In this document: one piece after another, positions 37,405 through 45,540 of the stretch
Layout: each line of letters starts with the position of its first letter
Numbering within the stretch: position 1 is the first letter of the stretch
DNA from: DATARH01 sp963734125
GTDB lineage: Bacteria > Pseudomonadota > Alphaproteobacteria > ATCC43930 > CGMCC-115725
Length of the DNA stretch: 64,000 nucleotides
NCBI GenBank assembly: GCA_963734125.1
Contig: CAVTGB010000036.1
Location: 30,994 to 94,993 of the forward strand
Direction: 5' to 3'
Program-made: the position numbers and the translations under genes
The notes under the pieces: model-generated
What the model saw: the letters and a program-made list of their open reading frames with translations, nothing else
What the model was told of the DNA's origin: nothing
The model's database searches: none

Positions 37405-38013
37405 CTAGTGCAGCGGCGAGAACTCGGCCGGAACGACGAACATGTTCTGCTGCTGGACGAACATGCCGCGGGTCGCCGGCGGCCAGGCACCGGCTGCGCG
37501 AGCCTTGTCGCGGATGCTGAAACGCTCGGCGGCGTCCTTGTAGGCCCAGACATGGATCCACTGGTTGAGGGGCCCCAGCTCGGTATGCCCGCAGAAGGCG
37601 AGCGGCGAGAATTTGAGCCGTCCCTCGATCCGCTCTGCCCATTTTTCAATGACCGTCGGGGTGACGCCCGGCGCCATCGTATAGGTACGGATCTCGTAAA
37701 GGCCCCCGAGCTTGCGCGGTTCAAGCTTGGGCGAGAACGGCGCCGCAACGATGATCTTGCTCTCCATGTCCTCGATGAATTCCTGGATCTTCGGCGGCCA
37801 GCCCGGGATCTTTTCGGAGCGGACCTTGGTGCGGTGGGCGAGATCCTCGTAGGGCCAGCAATGGATGATCCGGTTGAGCGGGCCGACTTCGGTGTGGAAG
37901 AAGGCGCCGAGCGGAGACACGTGCACGCGTTCCTTGAGCCCCTCGGCAAACCGTTTCTCGACTTCCGGAACCGAACCGGGCTTCACGCGGTAAGTGCGCA
38001 TCTCGATGATCAT
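37405..38013 (-). CDS. NIPSNAP family protein
   Basis: A 202-residue protein made of two NIPSNAP (ferredoxin-like) repeats: IIEMRTYRVKPGSVPEVEKR with LNRIIHCWPYEDLAHR, then YEIRTYTMAPGVTPTVIEKW with LNQWIHVWAYKDAAER. Function of the family is unclear. It has a GGAGG-like site before ATG 38013 and stands alone. Confidence 0.92.
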   Translation of the reverse strand: MIIEMRTYRVKPGSVPEVEKRFAEGLKERVHVSPLGAFFHTEVGPLNRIIHCWPYEDLAHRTKVRSEKIPGWPPKIQEFIEDMESKIIVAAPFSPKLEPRKLGGLYEIRTYTMAPGVTPTVIEKWAERIEGRLKFSPLAFCGHTELGPLNQWIHVWAYKDAAERFSIRDKARAAGAWPPATRGMFVQQQNMFVVPAEFSPLH

Positions 38014-38092
38014 GGTGGTCCTCCAGGGAAGGGTGACCCGCCCATACTAGCGGGAGAAACCCGGTTGCGCACCAGCCCGCTATCAGGCGCCG

Positions 38093-39010
38093 TCACGGCA
38101 GGCGCGCGAGGCGCTCGGTGAGCAGCCGGTAAACCCCGTCGGCGTCGACCGTTTCGAGGACCCGAGCATTGGGCTCCTGCCCGCCGCGCCCGCGCCAGTC
38201 GATAAGGGTCATGCCCAGGGTCAGCGGGCTGTGCGTCTCGATCGCGACATCGGCACGGCGCCCGCCGAACAGCTCGGGCTTCAACAGATAGGCAATGACG
38301 CACGGGTCATGCATCGCCATCGGCGGCTTGCCGAGGGCTTGCCGGGGGCCGAGCAACGCGGCGGCCGCGGCGCCGCAACGCGTGCCGAGCGCGCGGATTG
38401 GCGCGATACGCTCGGCGGTGCTGCGCACGCTCTCGGTGACGTCGAGCGGCACCAGCGTGATCGGAACGCCGCTGCCAAAGACGAGCGCCGCGGCGTGGGG
38501 ATCGGCGTAGATATTGAATTCGGCGGCCGCGGTTACGTTGCCATGCGTGCCGCCGCCCATCACGACGAGTTCGGCGATGCCGCCGGCGATCTCCGGCGCG
38601 GCGACGAGGGCCATCGCGATATTGGTCAGCGGGCCCAGCGCGCACAGCGTGATGCTGCTGGGCTCGGCGCCGCGCAGTGCGTCGATCAGGTAGAAGACCC
38701 CGTGCTCCGGCCGCGGCGGATGCCGCGGCGGCGCGAGGACCAGATCGCCTAGCCCGCCCTTGCCATGCGCCTCTTCGGCGGCGATCCGAGATCCGCCGAG
38801 CGGGCGGGGACAGCCGGCATAGACCGGCAGTTCGGCGCGGCCGGCCAGTTCGACGAGGCTGCGTGCGTTCCTCGCCGTCGCCGCCAGCGGCAAATTGCCG
38901 GCCACTGCGACCAGGCCCAGCACATCGAACTCGGGCGAGGCGAGCGCGAGAAGGATCGCAATCGCGTCGTCGATCCCGGGATCGGTGTCGATGATGATCG
39001 GGCGCGGCAT
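38093..39010 (-). CDS. Inosine/uridine-preferring nucleoside hydrolase
   Basis: Hydrolyses the N-glycosidic bond of nucleosides. ATG 39010 follows a GGAGG; an in-frame upstream start at 39103 reaches into the lexA promoter and is rejected. The Ca-binding N-terminus IIIDTDPGIDDAIAILLAL (D8, D10, D14, D15) and the VVMGGGTHGNVTAAAEFN then YADPHAA segment are intact. 305 residues, typical length. Confidence 0.93.
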   Translation of the reverse strand: MPRPIIIDTDPGIDDAIAILLALASPEFDVLGLVAVAGNLPLAATARNARSLVELAGRAELPVYAGCPRPLGGSRIAAEEAHGKGGLGDLVLAPPRHPPRPEHGVFYLIDALRGAEPSSITLCALGPLTNIAMALVAAPEIAGGIAELVVMGGGTHGNVTAAAEFNIYADPHAAALVFGSGVPITLVPLDVTESVRSTAERIAPIRALGTRCGAAAAALLGPRQALGKPPMAMHDPCVIAYLLKPELFGGRRADVAIETHSPLTLGMTLIDWRGRGGQEPNARVLETVDADGVYRLLTERLARLP

Positions 39011-39082
39011 GGCTCGCCTCCGGCTCCTCTCGGGCAACGCCGCGAAGCTTAGCAAAATTGCGGCGGCGCCCCGAGCGAAGGG

Positions 39083-39135
39083 TTGACCTTGTGCGCGAAC
39101 CAAAGTAGAACAATGTCAGCGTTTAGGGTTTGTTC
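39083..39135 (+). promoter_or_regulatory. lexA promoter with two LexA (SOS) boxes
   Basis: TTGACC (39083-39088), a 17-base spacer and TAGAAC (39106-39111) form a sigma-70 promoter. A perfect GAAC-N7-GAAC (39097-39111; GTTC-N7-GTTC on the other strand) overlaps the -10, and a one-mismatch GTTT-N7-GTTC sits at 39121-39135. This is the alphaproteobacterial LexA box, so lexA is autoregulated and SOS-inducible. Confidence 0.85.
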
Positions 39136-39154
39136 CCTGACCGGAGAATTTGCG

Positions 39155-39868
39155 ATGTTGACGAAAAAGCAGCACGAGCTGCTGCTGTACATCAACCAAC
39201 GGCTGGCGACCACGGGTATCGCTCCGTCATTCGACGAGATGAAGGACGCGCTCAATTTGCGCTCGAAATCGGGCATCCACCGCCTGATCAGCGGGCTTGA
39301 GGAGCGCGGCTTCATCCGCCGCCTGGCGCACCGCGCCCGCGCCCTCGAAGTCACGCGGCTGCCGGAGGAAAGCGCGGCGCCGTCGGGCTCCAATGGGGGC
39401 GCCGAGCGCGGACGATTCTCGCCGACCGTCATCCGCGGCGATTTTGCCGGCGCGCTGCCCGGGACGCCCGTCGCCCCCGATACCGCGGCGGTCGACCTGC
39501 CGCTCTATGGCCGCATCGCCGCCGGCACCCCGATCGAGGCGTTGCGCGACCAGAACAGCTCGATTGCGGTGCCAGGGAGCCTCTTGGGCCGCGGCGAGCA
39601 TTATGCGCTCGAGGTCGCCGGCGACAGCATGATCGAAGCGGGGATTCTCGATGGCGACAGCGTCATCATTCAGCGCTGCGACACTGCCGAGAACGGTGCC
39701 ATCGTCGTCGCGCTCGTCGACAATGTCGAAGTTACCCTGAAGCGGCTGCGCCGCCGCGGCGCCTCGATCGCCCTCGAACCGGCCAACAAGGCCTACGAAA
39801 CCCGCATCTTCGGGCCCGACCGGGTCAAGGTCCAGGGCCGCCTCGTCGGGCTGCTGCGGCGCTATTGA
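39155..39868 (+). CDS. lexA: SOS-response repressor and autoprotease LexA
   Basis: A 237-residue repressor from ATG 39155; earlier in-frame ATGs lie upstream of or inside the operators. The winged-helix DNA-binding domain starts MLTKKQHELLLYINQRL and includes RSKSGIHRLISGLEERG. The S24 domain has the A123-G124 cleavage bond (GRIAAGTPIEAL), catalytic S158 (VAGDSMIEAGI) and K196 (VEVTLKRL). RecA-stimulated self-cleavage relieves repression of DNA-repair genes. It stands alone, divergent from the nucleoside hydrolase. Confidence 0.98.
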   Translation: MLTKKQHELLLYINQRLATTGIAPSFDEMKDALNLRSKSGIHRLISGLEERGFIRRLAHRARALEVTRLPEESAAPSGSNGGAERGRFSPTVIRGDFAGALPGTPVAPDTAAVDLPLYGRIAAGTPIEALRDQNSSIAVPGSLLGRGEHYALEVAGDSMIEAGILDGDSVIIQRCDTAENGAIVVALVDNVEVTLKRLRRRGASIALEPANKAYETRIFGPDRVKVQGRLVGLLRRY

Positions 39869-39904
39869 ACGGGTGCGGCGACCGGCCGGACGGCCAGCGT
39901 CAAA

Positions 39905-39930
39905 TGGTTTACCGTTCATAAAATAAACCA
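39905..39930. promoter_or_regulatory. Operator-like inverted repeat
   Basis: TGGTTTA and TAAACCA are perfect 7-base arms separated by 12 AT-rich bases. It lies just after lexA and ~224 bases before the MlaC-like gene; no regulator can be named. Confidence 0.35.
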
Positions 39931-40153
39931 CGCTCCCCTCGACCCATTGGCCGATCGGGTAACGAAGTGCCGCCTCGGTCGTTTAGAGAAGCGTGAGATC
40001 GCCGATCTGCCGAAGGGTGCGCGTGGTGCCGAAATACCGATCGGCAAGCGCGCCTGTGCGCAACAGAGGCATGCGCACAAATGCACGGCGCAAGTGTCGG
40101 CGGTGACCCATGTGCTCCTTCACCTCTTTAACCCAACACAACGGGGATGCAGC

Positions 40154-40792
40154 ATGAAACGCTCGATCCCGGCGGCGGTCCGACATTTGAGTTTTGCCAG
40201 TGTTGCGCTTTGCCTTGGCCTTGCGGCGCTCTCGCCGCGAGCGCTGGCGATGTCGGCCGGCGGAACCGAGACGGTGCGCAGCCTTTATTCGACGCTCCTG
40301 CAAACGATGCGCAACGGCGCGGCGCTCGGGCCGCGTGGGCGCTACGCTCAGCTGGAGCCGGTGGTGCGCCGGCTCTTCGACATCCCGCTGATGACGCAGC
40401 TCGCGGTCGGGCCGCAATGGGCGAGCCTCTCCGACGTGCAGCGCCAACAGGTATCGCAAGCCTTCGAGCACTATATCGCGGCGAGCTATGCCGATCGCTT
40501 TGACAGCTATGCGGGCGAGCGCCTCCAGGTCACCGGTGAACAGCCTTCCGCCGGCGGGACCGTCATCACCAGCCAGATCGTCAAGTCGAACGGCGAGCCG
40601 GTGAACATCAACTATCTGATGCGGCAGAACGGCGGCGTCTGGCAAATCGCCGATGTGTATCTCGACGGGACAATCAGCGAACTGGCGACGCGGCGCTCCG
40701 AATTCGCCCGCATCCTGCAGACCCGGGGCATTGCCGGGTTGATCGAGACGCTCAACGCCAAGACCAATACGCTCTCGGCGCGCGCCTCCTAG
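40154..40792 (+). CDS. MlaC/Ttg2D-like periplasmic lipid-transfer protein
   Basis: A 212-residue exported protein. ATG 40154 is followed by a signal peptide (basic start, LSFASVALCLGLAALSPRAL, cleavage near ALA-MSA at ~32). The mature part follows the Tol_Tol_Ttg2/MlaC pattern: LYSTLLQTMRNG, FDIPLMTQLAVGPQWASLSD, FEHYIAASYADRFDSYAGERL, INYLMRQNGGVWQIADVYLDGTIS in segments. MlaC shuttles phospholipids between membranes; relatives (HpnM) act in hopanoid loci. The other Mla genes are not adjacent. Confidence 0.88.
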   Translation: MKRSIPAAVRHLSFASVALCLGLAALSPRALAMSAGGTETVRSLYSTLLQTMRNGAALGPRGRYAQLEPVVRRLFDIPLMTQLAVGPQWASLSDVQRQQVSQAFEHYIAASYADRFDSYAGERLQVTGEQPSAGGTVITSQIVKSNGEPVNINYLMRQNGGVWQIADVYLDGTISELATRRSEFARILQTRGIAGLIETLNAKTNTLSARAS

Positions 40793-41988
40793 ACGACGCC
40801 GTCCTCGCGCAGCCGCCTCGCCTCATCCGGATCGACACCGCACAGGGCGCCGAGCAGTTCTTGCGTATGCTCACCGAGGAGCGGCGGGCGGGTCACGCTG
40901 GCCGGCGACTGCGACAGCTTGATCGGACAGCCGACGGTCTGGTAGGTGCCGCGGTTCGGATAATCGATGTCGAGGATCATCTCGCGCGCTTTGAGATGCG
41001 GGTCAGCGAGGACTTCGCCGGTATCCTGAACCGCGCCGCACGGCACCCCGGCCGCGCCCAAAATCCGCATGACGTCGTGCTTTGTGCGCTGCCCGGTCCA
41101 TTCTTCGATAATCGCGTCGAGTGCGGCGCGGTTTTCCCAGCGCGCGGCCGGCGCCTTGAAGCGCGGGTCTTCGGCGAGTTCGGGCCGGCCCATCGCGCCG
41201 AGCATCGCGATCCACTGCGGATGCTCCCAGGCGTTGATGAACGCATAGTCGTCGGGCCCGCCGCCGGCGCAACGGTAGATCGTGCTCGGCACGGTTTGCC
41301 CCAGCTGGTTGCCGCGGCGCGGCATCGCGTGCCCGAAACGCTGGTGGTCGCGCAGACTGACCCGGATGATGTTGACGACGGCGTCCTGCATCGAGACTTC
41401 GACCTCTTGCCCCTCGCCGGTTGCGTGGCGCTGCTGCAATGCGGCGAGGATGCCGATCGCCATGTGCATCCCGGTGCCCGAATCGCCGATCGCCGGGACG
41501 ATTGTGGTCGGCGGGTTCTCAGGAAACCCGGTGATGCTCATCGCCCCGCCCATCGCCTGGGCGATCGGTTCATAGCTTTTGTAGTCGCTATAGGGGCCGT
41601 AGGTCCCGAACCCCTTGATCGAGGCGTAGATGAGGCCTGGGTTGAGCCGGTGCAGCGCCTCCCAGCCAAAGCCCAGCCGGTCGAGCGCGCCGGGGCCGAA
41701 ATTCTCGAGCAGCACGTCCGACTTCTCGATCAGCTTGCGGAACAATTCCTTGCCTCTCGCCGACTTCAGGTTGAGCGTCAGGCTCTTTTTGTTGGCGTTG
41801 AAGAGGAGGAAAAAGAGGCTGTCCGAATCGGGCTTGTCGCGCATGTTGCGGCGCGCCACGTCGCCCCCTTTGGGCTCCTCCAATTTGATCACCTCGGCGC
41901 CGAGAAACGCGAGGATCTGGGCGCAGGCCGGCCCCGCCTGGTTGTGCGTCATGTCGATGATGCGAATTCCGGAAAGGGCTTGGCTCAT
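40789..41988 (-). CDS. CaiB/BaiF CoA-transferase, formyl-CoA:oxalate type
   Basis: A 399-residue class III CoA-transferase from ATG 41988 (AGGAG seven bases upstream). GPACAQILAFLGAEVIKLE, FNANKKSLTLNLKS, LLENFGPGALDRLGF and the catalytic Asp169 in AIGDSGTGMHMAIGILAAL sit where they do in Oxalobacter formyl-CoA transferase, so a role in oxalate or a related acid is plausible, but no oxalyl-CoA decarboxylase gene is adjacent. Its stop overlaps that of the MlaC-like gene by four bases in convergent orientation. Confidence 0.9.
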   Translation of the reverse strand: MSQALSGIRIIDMTHNQAGPACAQILAFLGAEVIKLEEPKGGDVARRNMRDKPDSDSLFFLLFNANKKSLTLNLKSARGKELFRKLIEKSDVLLENFGPGALDRLGFGWEALHRLNPGLIYASIKGFGTYGPYSDYKSYEPIAQAMGGAMSITGFPENPPTTIVPAIGDSGTGMHMAIGILAALQQRHATGEGQEVEVSMQDAVVNIIRVSLRDHQRFGHAMPRRGNQLGQTVPSTIYRCAGGGPDDYAFINAWEHPQWIAMLGAMGRPELAEDPRFKAPAARWENRAALDAIIEEWTGQRTKHDVMRILGAAGVPCGAVQDTGEVLADPHLKAREMILDIDYPNRGTYQTVGCPIKLSQSPASVTRPPLLGEHTQELLGALCGVDPDEARRLREDGVV

Positions 41989-42494
41989 CGTGCGTCTCCT
42001 GAGCGCGCATCGCCTGGTCGCTCGTTCGGCGGCTCTGGATACCAGACGTCCGCCAGGATTTCGTCGATCGAATAGGGGCATTCCGCCGGCAGCGAGTGGG
42101 CCACCTCCGATTCCCCGTGCCTCAGCAGCTCGACCGCCGCCCGTTTCCGCGCGATCGCGGAGAGCCTGGCCAATCGCTCCTCAGAATCGCGCCGCAATGA
42201 CCCAGAGAGTTTGTTTTCCAGTTCGCCACGCGCCTCGATTATCGAGTCCATCCAATCGAAGCGAGGCTCGCGCGCCGCCCAATAGGCCAGCTTAAGGAGG
42301 TGAATAAGGATTCGGCCCACCTGGCTCCGCACGGCGTCGCGCTCGCTTTTGCCCAAATCCTCGATCTCCTCGGCGAGGTGGTCGCGATCAAAGCGGGCGT
42401 CACGGGTGCCCAAGGTGCGCAACACGCCCGCTTGGTGCTGCGTCCAGGCGTAGAAATCATCCTCGTAGCGCGGTCCCTCCGGCATCGTCCTCAT
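41985..42494 (-). CDS. DUF29 family protein
   Basis: A 169-residue protein. YEDDFYAWTQHQAGVLRTLG, HLAEEIEDLGKSERDAV and LIHLLKLAYW are the DUF29 signature. Function unknown; the family is abundant in cyanobacteria and some proteobacteria. The gene overlaps the CoA-transferase start by four bases (ATGA). An alternative start is ATG 42485. Confidence 0.9.
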   Translation of the reverse strand: MRTMPEGPRYEDDFYAWTQHQAGVLRTLGTRDARFDRDHLAEEIEDLGKSERDAVRSQVGRILIHLLKLAYWAAREPRFDWMDSIIEARGELENKLSGSLRRDSEERLARLSAIARKRAAVELLRHGESEVAHSLPAECPYSIDEILADVWYPEPPNERPGDARSGDAR

Positions 42495-42538
42495 AACCCC
42501 ATTTTCGTCCGCCGCAGTATAGCCGACAACGCCGGGCC

Positions 42539-43846
42539 TTACCCCCTCTCGCCCATCGCCAACCGCAGGCCGGACACAAATAGCTCGCGGTGCTCAGGAT
42601 TGCGCAGAAAGCCAGTATCGGGCATCACCACCCGGTTATCAGCCCTCAGCCGCGCGACGATCGGCTGAGCGTCATCGAGCCGGCCCATCTTTGCGTAACA
42701 GGCGGCGAGAAAGCGATACGGGTTGGGGTTGCCAGGGTCCTCGCGGATCGCGAGGAGCAGCTTCGGTATTGCCTGATCGAAGCGCAGAGCAAGAAAGTGC
42801 ACGGTGCCGCTTATGAGGAGCGAGGGGCCGACGCGGGCGCGCGGGCTGAGGCGCGCCGACTTTTCGTTATGTTCCAGCGCGATGTCGAGTTGGCCCGCAC
42901 ACGCCCTGAGATTACCGCTGACGTACCAGGCGCGGGCAAAATTCGGATTGAGCGCAAGGGCGCGGTCGACCAGCCCCAGCGCCGCACCGATGTCCTCGCC
43001 GAGATAGGCCAGCGCGAATGCGGTGTTCGCCAGGACCGCGGGATCGTCGCCGGCTACCTCCAAGGCGCGCCTCGCAAAATCTGTCCCCTTCGCCCGGAAC
43101 TGCTCGTTCCGGTCATTGAAAAGCTGCCACGCGCAACAGTATGCGGCCCAAGCGAGAGCCGGCCCATAATGCGGATCGCGCGCGATCGCCTGCTCCATTA
43201 GGCGGAGCGCCTCCGGGATCCGCTGTGCCGACGAGAAGAACATCCCATAGCCGCGCAGATAAAGGTCGAAGGCGGTCAGATCGGCGGTCGGGCGGGCGGC
43301 TGAACGGGCGGTCTCGGCGGCTTGCAACGCCGGCTCGATGACGCCGGCGACGCTGGCAGCCACCTTGTCCTGCAAATCGAAGACGTCTTCGAGCGAACCG
43401 TCGAAGCGGTCGGCCCACAGATGCGTGCCGGTTTCCGCGTCGATCAGCTGGCCGGTGATGCGCACGCGGTTGGCGGCTTTTCGCACCGAGCCTTCGAGCA
43501 CATAGCGCACGCCGAGTTCGCGGCCGACCCGTTTCACATCGACGGCCTGACCCTTGTAGGTGAAGCTCGAATTGCGGGCGAGCACGAACAGCCAGCGGAT
43601 GCGCGAGAGCGCGGTGATGATCTCCTCGACCATGCCGTCGACAAAATATTCCTGTTCGGGGTCTCCGCTCATGTTGGCGAACGGCAGGACGGCAATCGAC
43701 GGCTTGTCGGGGAGCGGCAGCGGCGGGTGGGACATTACCCTCACCCGCTTCGCGCCGCTGGCGCTCAGCACCCTCTCCCGCAATGCGGGAGAGCGGGGAC
43801 CCCGGTGCGTCGGCGGCGGGGTGGGTGAGGGTAATGCTGTAGACAT
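42539..43846 (-). CDS. TolB-like plus TPR half of a split adenylate cyclase
   Basis: The reading frame from ATG 43846 begins inside the palindromic repeat; an internal ATG at 43735 (MSHPPLPLPDKPS) is the likelier first codon. KPSIAVLPFANMSGDPEQEY, FVDGMVEEIITALSRI and YVLEGSVRKAANRVRITGQL form the TolB-N-like domain usually found after a class III cyclase domain. The C-terminal part is TPR-like (RALALNPNFARAWYVSGNL, ALEHNEKSARLSPRARVGP). It is one frame away from the cyclase half at 43113-44357. The TolB-like and TPR parts are thought to mediate regulation or protein contacts. Confidence 0.75.
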   Translation of the reverse strand: MSTALPSPTPPPTHRGPRSPALRERVLSASGAKRVRVMSHPPLPLPDKPSIAVLPFANMSGDPEQEYFVDGMVEEIITALSRIRWLFVLARNSSFTYKGQAVDVKRVGRELGVRYVLEGSVRKAANRVRITGQLIDAETGTHLWADRFDGSLEDVFDLQDKVAASVAGVIEPALQAAETARSAARPTADLTAFDLYLRGYGMFFSSAQRIPEALRLMEQAIARDPHYGPALAWAAYCCAWQLFNDRNEQFRAKGTDFARRALEVAGDDPAVLANTAFALAYLGEDIGAALGLVDRALALNPNFARAWYVSGNLRACAGQLDIALEHNEKSARLSPRARVGPSLLISGTVHFLALRFDQAIPKLLLAIREDPGNPNPYRFLAACYAKMGRLDDAQPIVARLRADNRVVMPDTGFLRNPEHRELFVSGLRLAMGERG

Positions 43847-44357
43847 GCACCGGGCGGGCGATGTTTTTCAGGCTTTGCTCGCCGAGATCGTCGAAGGTGA
43901 GGTCGAGGCGGCCGGCGGCGTCTTCCTGGACGCGGGCCGAGACGCAGATGCCGCCGGGCTCGGCGAGCGCCTCGAGGCGCGCGGCGACATTGACGCCGTC
44001 GCCGAAGATGTCGCCATCCTCGACGACAACGTCGCCGACATTGATGCCGATGCGGAATTGGATGCGGTCGTCCGATACGCCGGCGTTGCGCTCGGCCATC
44101 GCCTGCTGCCAGTCGGTCGCGCAGCGCAGCGCGTCGACGACGCTGGCGAATTCGACGAGGAGGCCGTCGCCGGTGGTTTTGACGATGCGGCCGCGATGTT
44201 CGGCGACCGTCGGGTCGATCAGCGTCGAGCGGAGCGATTTCAGGCGATCGAGGGTGCCCTCCTCGTCCTCGCCGATGAGGCGCGAATAGCCGGCGACATC
44301 GGCTGCCAAGACCGCCGCCAGCCGGCGTTCGGTGCGATTGCGCTTCGCCGTTTTCAT
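43113..44357 (-). CDS. Class III adenylate/guanylate cyclase half of a split gene
   Basis: ATG 44357 starts a cyclase domain of ~175 residues: LAAVLAADVAGYSRLIGEDEEGT (metal-binding Asp), TGDGLLVEFASVVDAL, IGINVGDVVVEDGDIFGDGVNVAARLE in segments, and HVYSITL. After residue ~175 the frame enters the 102-bp palindromic element and then continues out of frame over the TolB-like sequence, so roughly the last 200 residues are not native. It makes cAMP or cGMP from NTPs. With the element and one extra base removed it would read as a normal cyclase-TolB-TPR protein. Confidence 0.72.
   Translation of the reverse strand: MKTAKRNRTERRLAAVLAADVAGYSRLIGEDEEGTLDRLKSLRSTLIDPTVAEHRGRIVKTTGDGLLVEFASVVDALRCATDWQQAMAERNAGVSDDRIQFRIGINVGDVVVEDGDIFGDGVNVAARLEALAEPGGICVSARVQEDAAGRLDLTFDDLGEQSLKNIARPVHVYSITLTHPAADAPGSPLSRIAGEGAERQRREAGEGNVPPAAAAPRQAVDCRPAVRQHERRPRTGIFCRRHGRGDHHRALAHPLAVRARPQFELHLQGSGRRCETGRPRTRRALCARRLGAKSRQPRAHHRPADRRGNRHASVGRPLRRFARRRLRFAGQGGCQRRRRHRAGVASRRDRPFSRPPDRRSDRLRPLSARLWDVLLVGTADPGGAPPNGAGDRARSALWAGSRLGRILLRVAAFQ
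43734..43835. repeat. 102-bp palindromic repeat inserted in the cyclase gene
   Basis: Perfect 13-base terminal inverted repeats (ATTACCCTCACCC ... GGGTGAGGGTAAT) enclose an inner hairpin (CCTCTCCCGCAATGCGGGAGAG). Translated on the gene strand it gives SPLSRIAGEGAERQ, typical of such repeats. It lies exactly between the cyclase and TolB-like domains. Confidence 0.8.
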
Positions 44358-44426
44358 CGCGGTTCAGCTTAAGCCCGAACCGCGACGTTTACGAAATAAT
44401 CCGACGCCCGCTCGTCACCAACCGGG

Positions 44427-44500
44427 TTCGCCGCGCAGGCGGGGATCCATTCCTCAACCGCATCGCATGCCGATCGATGGATCCCGGCCTTCGCCGGGAA
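44427..44500. repeat. REP-like palindromic element, second copy
   Basis: Arms TTCGCCGCGCAGGCGGGGAT and ATGGATCCCGGCCTTCGCCG are near-inverted copies and match the element at 25057-25129. It lies between the cyclase and the third luciferase-like gene and is followed by a T run. Confidence 0.7.
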
Positions 44501-44557
44501 CTAATTTTTTTGCCGCGCACAATGCGCGCGCTGGTGCCGCTCGCGGGAGGGCCGATT

Positions 44558-45466
44558 TCAGGCGAAGGCGGCGAAGATTTCTTCGACCGCTTTCAGTTGG
44601 TTGCCGGTTGCCGAGGACGGGACGAGGATCGGTGTGGTGATGCCGGCTTCGCGCCATTGGGCGACCCCGTCGCGCACCTCGGCGGCGGGGCCGAAGAGCG
44701 TCGCGTCGGCGAGCCAGCGGTCGCTCATCAGCCCCGGCAGGTCGGCCTGGCGGCCGGCGGCGAGGGCGCCCTCGATCGCGTCCATCTCCTCGATATAGCC
44801 GGCTTCCTTCCAGTAATTGCGGTAGTTCGGCAGCATCGTGTAGCGGGTGAGGGTCCGGCGATTGACCGCCTTGGCGGCCTCGATGTCGTCGGAGATGCAG
44901 GTCGGGATCATGTTGGCGACGAGAAAATCGGGGTCGGCGCGCTTGGCCGCCGGGATGACCGCGAGCGAATCACCCATGTGCGAGCGGCTGGCATTGGCGA
45001 AGACCAGACCCTCGGCGATCTCGCCGGCGAGGGCGACCATGCGCCGGCGCAGCGCGGCAAGGATGATCGGCGGCAGGGCGCCCAACCCTTCGTAGGAGCG
45101 CAGTTTGGCGACAAAGGCGCGGATGTCACCGAGCGGGGGGCCGACGGTCACACCCATGCGGATGTGGCTCGGGGCGTGGGCGACGCCGATGCCAAAGCGG
45201 AACCGGCCGCCCGACACTTCATGGATATAGGCCGCGGCGTGAGCGAAATCCTCGACAGTGCGGGCATAGATCGGCGCAATCGCGGTGCCGAAAGGGATGC
45301 GCTCGGTGGCGAGCGCGAGCGCCGTCGATTGCGCCATGTTGCCGAAGATGCTGGGCACGTAGAGGCCGGAAAACCCGCGCCGCTCGGCTTCGCGCGCAAC
45401 TTCGAGGGTGAGGCGCCGTCGCCCCGGCACGGCGACGAGGCTCAACGCGGGCAGGCTGTCAGGCAT
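44558..45466 (-). CDS. LLM-class flavin-dependent oxidoreductase
   Basis: A 302-residue luciferase-like TIM barrel: LTLEVAREAERRGFSGLYVP, FGTAIAPIYARTVEDFAHAA, GGRFRFGIGVAHAPSHIRMG and WREAGITTPILVP. It is a different branch from the tandem pair at 33-35 kb (no WAPEHSH block). Enzymes of this branch use reduced F420 or FMN; the substrate is unknown. Confidence 0.9.
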   Translation of the reverse strand: MPDSLPALSLVAVPGRRRLTLEVAREAERRGFSGLYVPSIFGNMAQSTALALATERIPFGTAIAPIYARTVEDFAHAAAYIHEVSGGRFRFGIGVAHAPSHIRMGVTVGPPLGDIRAFVAKLRSYEGLGALPPIILAALRRRMVALAGEIAEGLVFANASRSHMGDSLAVIPAAKRADPDFLVANMIPTCISDDIEAAKAVNRRTLTRYTMLPNYRNYWKEAGYIEEMDAIEGALAAGRQADLPGLMSDRWLADATLFGPAAEVRDGVAQWREAGITTPILVPSSATGNQLKAVEEIFAAFA

Positions 45467-45540
45467 CGGCTGGATTCCCCATGGGCGGCGCGGCTATCGC
45501 ATCAGGCTATCACCCGAGCGTCCAGCAAAATACTCGCCGG

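Noticed and set aside
44486..44516. Intrinsic terminator (CCCGGC/GCCGGG hairpin and T run)
   Set aside because: It points along the plus strand, where no gene precedes it; the hairpin belongs to the REP-like element.
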